Shown here: positions 26,722 through 34,636 of the stretch, piece after piece
Numbering within the stretch: the stretch's first letter is position 1
How the letters are laid out: the number at the start of each line of letters is the position of its first letter
Assembly: GCA_018267285.1 (NCBI GenBank)
Contig: JAFDYU010000007.1
Coordinates: 62,206 to 126,205, forward strand
From: Bacteroidota bacterium
GTDB taxonomy: Bacteria > Bacteroidota > Bacteroidia > Cytophagales > Cyclobacteriaceae
Length of the DNA: 64,000 nucleotides
Reading direction: 5' to 3'
Program-made: the position numbers and the translations under genes
Notes under the pieces: generated by a model
Told to the model about the DNA's origin: nothing
What the model saw: only the letters and a program-made list of their open reading frames with translations
Databases searched by the model: none

Positions 26722-27723
26722 ATGAGAAAAATTTTTCTCTCATTTTTTTTGATTGCCATAGCCTTTTATTCATGCCAACAGGAAGAAAAAAGATGCGTGA
26801 TTGCACCCGAGATTAATATTGAAGTGAATTTTTTGCCGCTCGAAGATTCAATTCCGAGCATAAAAACAAAACAACAGTTGGTTGATTTTTTTTCGCGACA
26901 TGTAGCTCTACGCGATTTGATTTTTGCTCGACAGAGCTACCCCAGCGATTCGGCCTTTATCAATCAGCTTTTTCAGCGATTTACCCACCCCTCTTTCGAT
27001 ACTTTGTTGATCGAAACAAAAAAAGTATTTGGCAATGGCGAGTCGCTTAAAGAAGAATTTCGTCAGGCATTCGCCAATATGAAATATTATTACCCGGGTT
27101 TCACACTTCCAAAAATTGAAACGGTGATTACCGGATTGGAGAGCGATTTATTTGTGAGCGACACGCTGATCATTATCGGGCTTGATTATTACCTCGGCAA
27201 AAAGGCCAGATACAGACCCAACATGCATGAGTATATGTTGCGCAGGTATGAGAAAAATTTTATTGTGACTTCTGCACTGTTGTTGTACGGTATAGACAGC
27301 CGCTATAATTCGATCGACATGAACGATCGCACTATGCTGGCCGAGATGATCGCTTACGGCAAAGCGTATTATTTCGCCAAGCAAATGATGCCGTGCATAC
27401 CCGACAGTGTTTTTATAGGCTACACCCAAAAAGAGATTGACGGAGCTAAAGCGAATCAGGAAACGATTTGGAAACGACTCGTTGAAGACGAAGCGTTGTT
27501 CTCAACCGCTCAGCAGATGAAACAACGGTTTATTAAAGAACGGCCAAAGACATTTGAAGTAGGCAACGAATGCCCGGGGCGCATTGGCACGTGGGTAGGC
27601 TGGCAAATGGTAAACGAATACTCCAGGCGCAACCCTAAAATTTCTTTGCCCGATCTGATGCAAACCAGCGAAGCACAAAAAATATTTCGAGGATCTAAAT
27701 ACAATGCACTGATCGATAAATAA
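26722..27723 (+). CDS. gldB: Gliding-motility lipoprotein GldB
   Basis: A 333-aa lipoprotein with lipobox AFYSC (Cys near residue 18). Family features include LIIGLDYYLGKKARYRP in the middle, SALLLYGID, and the C-terminal block PGRIGTWVGWQMVNEY that is highly conserved in GldB. GldB is required for gliding and type IX-associated functions in Flavobacterium and relatives; its molecular action is unclear. Other gld genes are not adjacent. This gene supports placement in Bacteroidota with gliding ancestry. Confidence 0.9.
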   Translation: MRKIFLSFFLIAIAFYSCQQEEKRCVIAPEINIEVNFLPLEDSIPSIKTKQQLVDFFSRHVALRDLIFARQSYPSDSAFINQLFQRFTHPSFDTLLIETKKVFGNGESLKEEFRQAFANMKYYYPGFTLPKIETVITGLESDLFVSDTLIIIGLDYYLGKKARYRPNMHEYMLRRYEKNFIVTSALLLYGIDSRYNSIDMNDRTMLAEMIAYGKAYYFAKQMMPCIPDSVFIGYTQKEIDGAKANQETIWKRLVEDEALFSTAQQMKQRFIKERPKTFEVGNECPGRIGTWVGWQMVNEYSRRNPKISLPDLMQTSEAQKIFRGSKYNALIDK

Positions 27724-27816
27724 TTCTGCCGGCTGCTTCTTTTTATTTTTTCTCTATTGTTCGTTGCCTAACATCTAATGTGTAACTTTCAATTCTAACG
27801 AAACCGGATTGCCATT

Positions 27817-29025
27817 ATGAAACCACTCCTTCGCCTACAACTTTCATCTATGATGTTTTTAGAATTTTTTATATGGGGGGCCTGGTTTGTAACTATGGGC
27901 ACGTACTTGACCAAGTCGCTGGGGGCAACAGACGCAGAGAACGGTATGGCGTACGGCACTCAATCGTTGGGGGCTATCATCGCTCCATTTATTGTGGGGC
28001 TCATTGCCGATCGTTTTTTTTCTGCCCAACGAATCATGGCGGTACTTCACTTAGCGGGAGGAGGGTTGATGTACTTTATTTCAAAGCAAAGCGACTTTGT
28101 TTCTTTTTACCCGTACTTATTGGCTTACATGGTGTTGTTTATGCCCACGCTGGCGTTGGCCAATTCGGTTTCTTTTCGGCAGTTAACCAACTCTGAAAAA
28201 GAATTTTCGAGCCTACGCGTTTGGGGAACCATCGGCTGGATAGCGGCCGGGCTCACCATTGGTTGGCTGTCTTGGGAAAAAAACAATTCGTTGGTTAACA
28301 CGTTTCAGCTTGCATCTGTAACTTCATTTGCGCTTGGACTTTTATGTTTCTTTTTGCCGGATACTCCACCCGCTTCAAAAGGAAAAAAGATAGATATTGA
28401 TGCCATCCTTGGCACTGATGCGCTGAGTTTGCTGAAAGACAAAAACTTTTTGATTTTCTTTGTTTCGTCCATGCTCATCTGTATACCGCTCGCATTTTAC
28501 TATCAGGAAGCCAATAAATTTTTAAATGAAATCAATTTGTCTAATGCTGCCGCTAAGATGACGCTGGGGCAGGCATCGGAAACGTTGTTTATGATTTTGA
28601 TGCCGTTTTTCTTTAGCCGATTCGGTATCAAAAAGATGTTGCTCATTGGCATGGGAGCGTGGGCGCTGCGTTATTTCCTTTTTAGTTTTGGTGATGCAAC
28701 CGACTCAACGGTTTCTTTTTTGTATCTCGGAATACTCCTTCATGGTATTTGTTACGATTTCTTTTTTGTAACCGGCCAAATCTATACCGACAAGCGGGCA
28801 GGCGAAGAATACAAGTCGGCCGCACAAGGGTTGATTACCTTGGCCACTTATGGTGTGGGTATGTTTGTTGGTTTTTGGGTAGCTGGCCAGATCGTTGGAA
28901 ATTACAAAACGGAGGCTAGCCACAACTGGCAAACGATTTGGATGATACCCACAGCCATAGCGGCAGCACTTGTGGTATTATTTTCTCTTTTCTTTAAAGA
29001 GGATACTGCGAGTGCCCGGAGCTGA
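27817..29025 (+). CDS. MFS nucleoside permease (nucleoside:H+ symporter family)
   Basis: A 402-aa, 12-helix transporter. LSSMMFLEFFIWGAWFVTMGTYL at the N-terminus is the signature of the NupG/XapB-like nucleoside:H+ symporters, followed by GTQSLGAIIAPFIVGLIADRFF containing the MFS loop 2-3 motif. Hydrophobic helices continue to about residue 395. It probably imports nucleosides across the inner membrane, which would complement the purine phosphorylase and deoxynucleoside kinase elsewhere in the window. Confidence 0.88.
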   Translation: MKPLLRLQLSSMMFLEFFIWGAWFVTMGTYLTKSLGATDAENGMAYGTQSLGAIIAPFIVGLIADRFFSAQRIMAVLHLAGGGLMYFISKQSDFVSFYPYLLAYMVLFMPTLALANSVSFRQLTNSEKEFSSLRVWGTIGWIAAGLTIGWLSWEKNNSLVNTFQLASVTSFALGLLCFFLPDTPPASKGKKIDIDAILGTDALSLLKDKNFLIFFVSSMLICIPLAFYYQEANKFLNEINLSNAAAKMTLGQASETLFMILMPFFFSRFGIKKMLLIGMGAWALRYFLFSFGDATDSTVSFLYLGILLHGICYDFFFVTGQIYTDKRAGEEYKSAAQGLITLATYGVGMFVGFWVAGQIVGNYKTEASHNWQTIWMIPTAIAAALVVLFSLFFKEDTASARS

Positions 29026-29032
29026 TTGGATT

Positions 29033-29056
29033 TATCATTTTAATGATATAATTTTG
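29033..29056 (+). promoter_or_regulatory. Promoter and palindromic operator of the Phd/ParE-type toxin-antitoxin pair
   Basis: The perfect inverted repeat TATCATT-TT-AATGATA spans 29033-29048 and is followed directly by TAATTTTG at 29049-29056, a full match to the Bacteroidota -7 element. A weak -33 (ATTG) lies 20 nt before it. The antitoxin ATG follows only 4 nt after the -7 element. The layout fits autorepression by the antitoxin complex. Confidence 0.65.
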
Positions 29057-29060
29057 ATAC

Positions 29061-29342
29061 ATGGCAATCATCAAACCAATTTCAGATTTAAGAAACAAAT
29101 CAAATACCATATCGGAGTTGGCACACGAAACCCAAGAGCCCATTTACATTACAAAAAATGGCGAAGGAGATTTGGTTGTTTTGTCCATTCATGAATACCG
29201 GAAGATGCAGCAACGACTTGAGTTATTTGGCAAACTCTCGATAGCCCAGGCACAATTTGATGCCGGGAAAAAAGGGAAGACGTATCACGAAGTTTTGAAA
29301 TCTGCCCGTAAAATAATCGATGAAAAGAAAATGCGAAGTTAG
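29061..29342 (+). CDS. Type II antitoxin, Phd/YefM family
   Basis: A 93-aa antitoxin. The N-terminus MAIIKPISDLRNKSNTISELAHETQEPIYITKNG is the DNA-binding Phd/YefM fold with the usual prevent-host-death pattern, and LSIHEYRKMQQ completes it. The C-terminal region is Lys/Ala-rich and would neutralise the toxin. It overlaps the toxin gene by 23 nt. It should repress the shared promoter through the palindrome just upstream. Confidence 0.92.
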   Translation: MAIIKPISDLRNKSNTISELAHETQEPIYITKNGEGDLVVLSIHEYRKMQQRLELFGKLSIAQAQFDAGKKGKTYHEVLKSARKIIDEKKMRS

Positions 29343-29625
29343 GCTTCTTCCACAGGCGGAGGAAGATTTAATAGAGATCATTGAATACATTACGGAAGAC
29401 AAGCCTTCGGCTGCCGAAAAAATGTTAGATCGATTTGAAAAAGCCTTTCAAGCCCTTAGTGAAAACCCAATGGTCGGAAGAATGGCACGCGAACACCGAT
29501 TGAAATTATTGCAATACCGTGTCTTGGTAGTGGAGCCATACCTGTTATTTTATCAGATAAAAAAGAAGTCCATTTTTATTTTTAGAATACTTCATGGCGC
29601 GAGAGATTATAGTAACATCGTTTAA
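29320..29625 (+). CDS. RelE/ParE family toxin
   Basis: A 101-aa toxin of the RelE/ParE superfamily. The N-terminus EVRLLPQAEEDLIEIIEYI and the core NPMVGRMAREH and VEPYLLFYQIKK match ParE-type toxins, with the terminal RILHGARDY motif intact. ParE members poison gyrase while RelE members cut mRNA; sequence alone does not decide. It appears full-length and uninterrupted. It overlaps the antitoxin by 23 nt. Confidence 0.92.
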   Translation: MKRKCEVRLLPQAEEDLIEIIEYITEDKPSAAEKMLDRFEKAFQALSENPMVGRMAREHRLKLLQYRVLVVEPYLLFYQIKKKSIFIFRILHGARDYSNIV

Positions 29626-29645
29626 AAAATATAAACCAATAGAAA

Positions 29646-31004
29646 ATGATCAAAGAATATATCCAAACTCATCAACAACGTTTTCTCGATGAATTGTTTG
29701 ACTTGCTGCGCATCCCTTCGGTGAGTGCCGATAGCCGCCACAAAAACGATGTGCGCAAGGCGGCTGAATACATTGTTGCTAAATTAAATGCAGCAGGTGC
29801 CGATCGTGTTGAATTGTGCGAAACCAAAGGACACCCGATTGTATTTGGGAAAAAAATAGTCGACCAATCTTTACCCACGGTTTTGGTCTATGGCCATTAC
29901 GATGTTCAGCCGCCCGATCCGCTCGACTTGTGGAGTTCGCCTCCGTTTGAACCCGTAATTAAAGACGGGAAAATTTTTGCGCGCGGCTCGTGCGATGACA
30001 AAGGCCAGGTGTACATGCACATAAAGGCATTTGAAGCCATGATGAAACTGAACCAACTTTCGTGCAACATCAAGTTCATGATTGAAGGCGAAGAGGAAGT
30101 GGGCTCCGACAACCTCGGAACTTTTGTAAAGGAAAATAAAGATAAACTTAAAGCGGACGTCATATTGATTTCTGATACCGCCATGATTTCTTTAGAGCAT
30201 CCATCCATTACGGTAGGCCTTCGAGGGCTAAGTTATCTTGAAGTGGAAGTAACAGGGCCAAACCGCGATCTGCATTCGGGTGTATATGGAGGCGCAGTGG
30301 CCAATCCAATCAATGTGCTCTCGCAAATGATTGCATCGCTACACGATGATACCGGACGAGTAACCATACCCGGATTTTACGATAGCGTGATTTCGCTGTC
30401 GGAAGACGAGCGTAAAAAATTAAACGAAGCTCCGTTTGATTTGAATGAATACAAAAAAGATTTAAACATTGATGACGTTCGTGGTGAAAAGGGCTACACT
30501 ACGCTTGAACGAACGGGCATCCGGCCAACACTTGATGTAAACGGAATTTGGGGAGGCTACACGGGGGAAGGAGCAAAGACCGTGCTGCCATCGAAAGCTT
30601 CGGCTAAAATTTCGATGAGGCTTGTGCCCAATCAAGATAGCCGGGAGATCAGCGAGCTTTTCACCAAACATTTTTTATCTATTGCACCAAAATCGGTAAA
30701 GGTAAAAGTCACCCTTCATCATGGCGGCCAGCCGGCCGTAACACCAACAAACTCAAAAGCCTTCAAAGCCGCGAGCGATTCGTTTGTTGAAGTGTGGGGC
30801 AAAGCACCCATCCCCACGCGCGATGGTGGCAGCATTCCCATTGTTTCGCTTTTCAAAAAAGAGCTTGGCCTCGACACGGTACTTATGGGCTTTGGGCTCG
30901 ACAGCGATGCCATCCATTCACCTAACGAACATTATGGTGTAAAGAATTTTTTAAGCGGTATCGAAACAATCGTTACGTTTTACAAACATTACAGTAAGCA
31001 ATAA
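29646..31004 (+). CDS. M20 family dipeptidase (carnosinase-like metallopeptidase)
   Basis: A 452-aa peptidase. VLVYGHYDVQPPDPLDLW supplies the first metal His and catalytic Asp, ARGSCDDKGQVYMH the bridging Asp, EGEEEVGS the catalytic Glu pair and metal Glu, and LISDT a further metal ligand. The dimerisation lid (DLHSGVYGG) is in the middle. It hydrolyses dipeptides or peptide C-termini in the cytoplasm. It begins 20 nt after the toxin gene and lies 4 nt from the following peptidase gene, so the two peptidases are probably one operon. Confidence 0.94.
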   Translation: MIKEYIQTHQQRFLDELFDLLRIPSVSADSRHKNDVRKAAEYIVAKLNAAGADRVELCETKGHPIVFGKKIVDQSLPTVLVYGHYDVQPPDPLDLWSSPPFEPVIKDGKIFARGSCDDKGQVYMHIKAFEAMMKLNQLSCNIKFMIEGEEEVGSDNLGTFVKENKDKLKADVILISDTAMISLEHPSITVGLRGLSYLEVEVTGPNRDLHSGVYGGAVANPINVLSQMIASLHDDTGRVTIPGFYDSVISLSEDERKKLNEAPFDLNEYKKDLNIDDVRGEKGYTTLERTGIRPTLDVNGIWGGYTGEGAKTVLPSKASAKISMRLVPNQDSREISELFTKHFLSIAPKSVKVKVTLHHGGQPAVTPTNSKAFKAASDSFVEVWGKAPIPTRDGGSIPIVSLFKKELGLDTVLMGFGLDSDAIHSPNEHYGVKNFLSGIETIVTFYKHYSKQ

Positions 31005-31008
31005 CGAT

Positions 31009-32712
31009 ATGAAAAGAATACTGATTTTTTTTACGATCGCTCAAGCCGGATTGGTTGCTCAAGCACAACAAAAAGTAACCGGCCTCAGCGAAATGCGAGA
31101 TGCGCTGGCTCAATATCAATCGGATAAAATAGGGCTCGCAAGAAAATATCAGGTTAAAGAATCGGATGAGTACTACAATCGGTACACGCTACTTTTCAAC
31201 GATTGGCTAAAAAATCTAAAAGACTATCCGTTTGAAAAGTTCAGCCAAGACGGAAAAGTAGATTATGTTTTGTTGCGCACAGAAATAGAAAAAGACACCC
31301 ACCAATTGCAACAAGAAAAAAGTGAATTCGAAAAAATCAAATCAACAATCCCGTATGCCGAAAAGGTGATGACACTCGTTCATCAGCGGAGAGTAGGGAC
31401 ACAGCTTGATGGCCAGAAAACATCAAAACTTTTTTCCGAACTGAAGAATGACGTACAATCACTTCGGAAAGAAATAGAAAAACAACCCAAGCTTTCCGAA
31501 CAATTTTCTAAACGAGCAGTTGCCGCAGCGCAAGACTACCAAAAAGCCCTAAACGAATTATTCTTTTTTTACAACGATTACGATGCACAGTTTAGCTGGT
31601 GGGTAAGTATCGCACACAAAGAACTTGATTCAGCTTTTAGCCGACACATCCGTTTTTTAAAAACCTGGAAAACCGTAGACACTTCGAAGGACGATGGCAG
31701 CGGAATTTTTGGCAACCCAATCGGCCGTGATGAAATCATTAAGAGCTTAGGCTATGAATTTATTTCGTACACCCCCGAGCAATTGATTGAAGTAGCCAAC
31801 AAAGAATTTGCCTGGTGCGAAAAAGAAATGCTCAAAGCCTCTCAAGCTATGGGTTTTGCGCAAGACTGGAAAGCTGCCCTTGAAAAAGTGAAGACCGATT
31901 ATGTAGAACCCGGTAAACAACCTGAGCTCGTTCAATTTCTGGCAACTGAAGCGGTAGAGTATTTAGAGAAAAATGATTTGGTTACTGTTCCGGAAATAGC
32001 AAAAGAAGATTGGAGGATGCGCATGCTGAGCGCACAACGACAAAAATTTGCTCCCTTTTTTTTAGGAGGAGAGGATATTTTGATTGCGTTTCCCACATCG
32101 ACTATGTCGTTTGAAGACCGGATGATGAGCATGCGGGGTAACAACAAGCATTTTGCCCGGGCCACCGTTTTTCATGAATTGATACCCGGTCATCATTTGC
32201 AAGGATTTATGAACGACCGCTATAACACGCAACGACAAATGTTTTATACTCCATTTTGGATGGAGGGATGGGCTCTGTATTGGGAAATGATTTTGTGGGA
32301 TAAGGGTTTCCCTAAATCTCCTGAAAATAAAGTAGGCATGTTATTCTGGCGTATGCACCGGTGCGCACGTATTATTTTTTCGCTCAATTACCACATGAGC
32401 AAGTGGACTCCTCAACAGTGTATCGATTTTTTGGTTGATAAAGTGGGTCACGAGCGGGCCAATGCCGAAGCCGAAGTGCGCAGGTCTTTTACAGGCGGTT
32501 ACGGGCCATTGTATCAACTAGCGTATATGATTGGCGCTAAAGAATTTTATGCGCTAAGACAAGAGCTTGTAGCCACCGGAAAAATGAAAGAAAAAGATTT
32601 TCACGACACCATTTTGCAGAGTGGCCCAATGCCTGTTGAAATGGTACGGGCGTTGCTCACCAACCAAAACCTAACCAGAGATTTTAAAACTTGGTGGAAG
32701 TTTGGTTATTAA
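31009..32712 (+). CDS. DUF885 family exported zinc metallopeptidase
   Basis: A 567-aa protein with a signal peptide ending AQAQQ. The catalytic HELIPGHH motif (HExxH type) near residue 389 and the EGWALYWE motif near 423 provide zinc ligands and the third Glu, as in DUF885 peptidases. The N-terminal 350 residues are helical. It is probably periplasmic and acts on oligopeptides together with the M20 dipeptidase encoded just upstream. The stop codon overlaps that of the convergent AAA gene (TTAA at 32709-32712). Confidence 0.9.
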   Translation: MKRILIFFTIAQAGLVAQAQQKVTGLSEMRDALAQYQSDKIGLARKYQVKESDEYYNRYTLLFNDWLKNLKDYPFEKFSQDGKVDYVLLRTEIEKDTHQLQQEKSEFEKIKSTIPYAEKVMTLVHQRRVGTQLDGQKTSKLFSELKNDVQSLRKEIEKQPKLSEQFSKRAVAAAQDYQKALNELFFFYNDYDAQFSWWVSIAHKELDSAFSRHIRFLKTWKTVDTSKDDGSGIFGNPIGRDEIIKSLGYEFISYTPEQLIEVANKEFAWCEKEMLKASQAMGFAQDWKAALEKVKTDYVEPGKQPELVQFLATEAVEYLEKNDLVTVPEIAKEDWRMRMLSAQRQKFAPFFLGGEDILIAFPTSTMSFEDRMMSMRGNNKHFARATVFHELIPGHHLQGFMNDRYNTQRQMFYTPFWMEGWALYWEMILWDKGFPKSPENKVGMLFWRMHRCARIIFSLNYHMSKWTPQQCIDFLVDKVGHERANAEAEVRRSFTGGYGPLYQLAYMIGAKEFYALRQELVATGKMKEKDFHDTILQSGPMPVEMVRALLTNQNLTRDFKTWWKFGY

Positions 32713-34493
32713 CTTTCTCGTTGCTGAAACCCTAATTTTGGCTTGTGCGAAATTTCTTTAATTTCAAATTCTTTTACATCTTCCAAAATAACGGTATCCA
32801 GTAAAGCCTGAGTGCGTTCGTCTTTTTTCATGGAAGCAAGCCGCAGGTTTTGATTTTTCACCGATTCGCCAACCACCTGGCGCACGGTGCGGGCGTTGCC
32901 AAAATGCTGGTCGCGCTGTCCGAACAAGAAATTAAAATAATTTTTTAAGTGCGATGCCGCAGCTTCATCGGGCTTCACACTTTCTTTTTGAAAATGAGCA
33001 AGCGCAATGGTGTACATCTCTTCGGCCGAATAATCTTTAAATTGAAAATACTTATCGAAACGCGATCTTAACCCCGGGTTCGACTCGATAAACTCGCTCA
33101 TGTTTTCGGTATAGCCGGCCACTATCACGCCAAATTTGCCCCGCATGTCTTCCATTCGTTTTAAGATGATCTGTACGGCCTCGCCACCGAAATCGTATTG
33201 AGAACCTTTACCCGTTGCAAGCGCATAAGCTTCATCAATAAATAAAATGCCACCCATGGCTTCGTTTATTTTTTCTCCTGTTTTGATAGCCGTTTGACCA
33301 ACATAGCCCGCCACCAAGCCTTCGCGGTCTACTTCCACCAAATGGCCGCGCTCTAAAATACCGAGCCCTTTGTAGATTTTTGAAAGGATGCGCGCCACGG
33401 TAGTTTTGCCTGTGCCCGGGTTGCCGGTGAACACCGTATGCAAAGAGAACTTGTTGAGAATGTCTTTTCCGGTTTCCTGATAAAAGCGAACCAGCTTCAC
33501 CATTTCGTTCACCTCCTTCTTGATGTTGTCGAGCCCCGTAAGAGCATTTAATTCAGCCATACTTTCAAACAGCAGATCATCAGAAGTTTTGGCCTCGGGC
33601 GCTTGCCCGGCCGTAACCCCGGTTGCTTTGAAGCCCGCATTGGCATCGGTCAGCACCGCAGCATCGCCTTCTTCAAAATTCTCGCCTACCAAAAAGGGAA
33701 CGGTTGAAATCAAACTGTCGAGGAAAATAACTTCCATAGTATACGAATCGCTTTTCCATCGGCCGGGCTCATTACCACCCCAGCCCGCAAAAACGGTGTA
33801 CGTTTTATCTGCGGTGTTGGCAGCCACATTGGTGAGGTATGCATTGCTGCCTTTCAACTGGCCAGCCTTATCGTAAAAATTAAAAAAAATTTCTGCGTTG
33901 TAATCTTTAGGTGATTTGTTTTTGAATGTAAACTCACCCCAAACAAAACGCGTATCTTTTTGGCTGAATTTTTTCAGGTATTTTTTTTGAGGCAAGGTTG
34001 ATGCTTGCCCGTCACCTTCAAATACTTTGATGGAGACAATGTCGAAAAAAAGATTTTCTCCTGGTTTTGACAAGCCTACATCTTCAATAAAAAATTTTGA
34101 TTCGCCCACTTTAACCTCATCAATATAAGCCTCCCAAATGTAATCGCCCTTTAGCCAGTATGCACCAAGAGCCGCATTTCCCCACGAATAGCGGAAGTAA
34201 ACTATGTTTTCGTCTTTTAAAATCTTTCGTTTCTGTTCGTGGTTACAGAGTTCATTTTTCTGACTCCCGTTTACATGAAAACATTTTAGCCGCACGGAGG
34301 CCTCCCATTCGTCTTCATCAAAAAGTTTATTATAGAATGAAAACTCAACCCGGATATACGAGGTTTCGTACCGGTCGTACACCTTGCGGTATTTTTTGGT
34401 GGCGTCTGCCATCCATTCGTCAGACGAGTGGACTTTTACATCACGATATTTGTATTTGATCGCCATTTGTTTTTCATTGTTGTTCGTGCTCAT
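32709..34493 (-). CDS. CbxX/CfxQ-type AAA+ ATPase with duplicated beta-rich N-terminal domain
   Basis: A 594-aa protein. The C-terminal AAA+ module starts near residue 318 (LTGLDNIKKEV), with Walker A GNPGTGKT near 357, Walker B GILFIDEAYAL near 415, and the arginine-finger region NPGLRSRFDKYF near 472. This is the CbxX/CfxQ/SpoVK subfamily, which includes Rubisco activases and secretion-associated ATPases. The N-terminal 280 residues are unusual: two related beta-rich units, each with an EFxFxNK strand and a later Tyr/Phe-rich strand ending near a FxxxxVG turn. An upstream in-frame start at 34514 is possible. The function is unknown. Confidence 0.88.
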   Translation of the reverse strand: MSTNNNEKQMAIKYKYRDVKVHSSDEWMADATKKYRKVYDRYETSYIRVEFSFYNKLFDEDEWEASVRLKCFHVNGSQKNELCNHEQKRKILKDENIVYFRYSWGNAALGAYWLKGDYIWEAYIDEVKVGESKFFIEDVGLSKPGENLFFDIVSIKVFEGDGQASTLPQKKYLKKFSQKDTRFVWGEFTFKNKSPKDYNAEIFFNFYDKAGQLKGSNAYLTNVAANTADKTYTVFAGWGGNEPGRWKSDSYTMEVIFLDSLISTVPFLVGENFEEGDAAVLTDANAGFKATGVTAGQAPEAKTSDDLLFESMAELNALTGLDNIKKEVNEMVKLVRFYQETGKDILNKFSLHTVFTGNPGTGKTTVARILSKIYKGLGILERGHLVEVDREGLVAGYVGQTAIKTGEKINEAMGGILFIDEAYALATGKGSQYDFGGEAVQIILKRMEDMRGKFGVIVAGYTENMSEFIESNPGLRSRFDKYFQFKDYSAEEMYTIALAHFQKESVKPDEAAASHLKNYFNFLFGQRDQHFGNARTVRQVVGESVKNQNLRLASMKKDERTQALLDTVILEDVKEFEIKEISHKPKLGFQQRES

Positions 34494-34636
34494 AGCATAG
34501 CATTGACCGAACAAGTTAAGAAACTGTTACGAAAATAAATTGCAAAATTTCAGAGCTTTTATGCTACCGCCTGTAAAAAATTGATAGCCAATTTTTTTTA
34601 TGTCTCGTTGGTTCTTTTTTACGTTACTTTGCTGAG

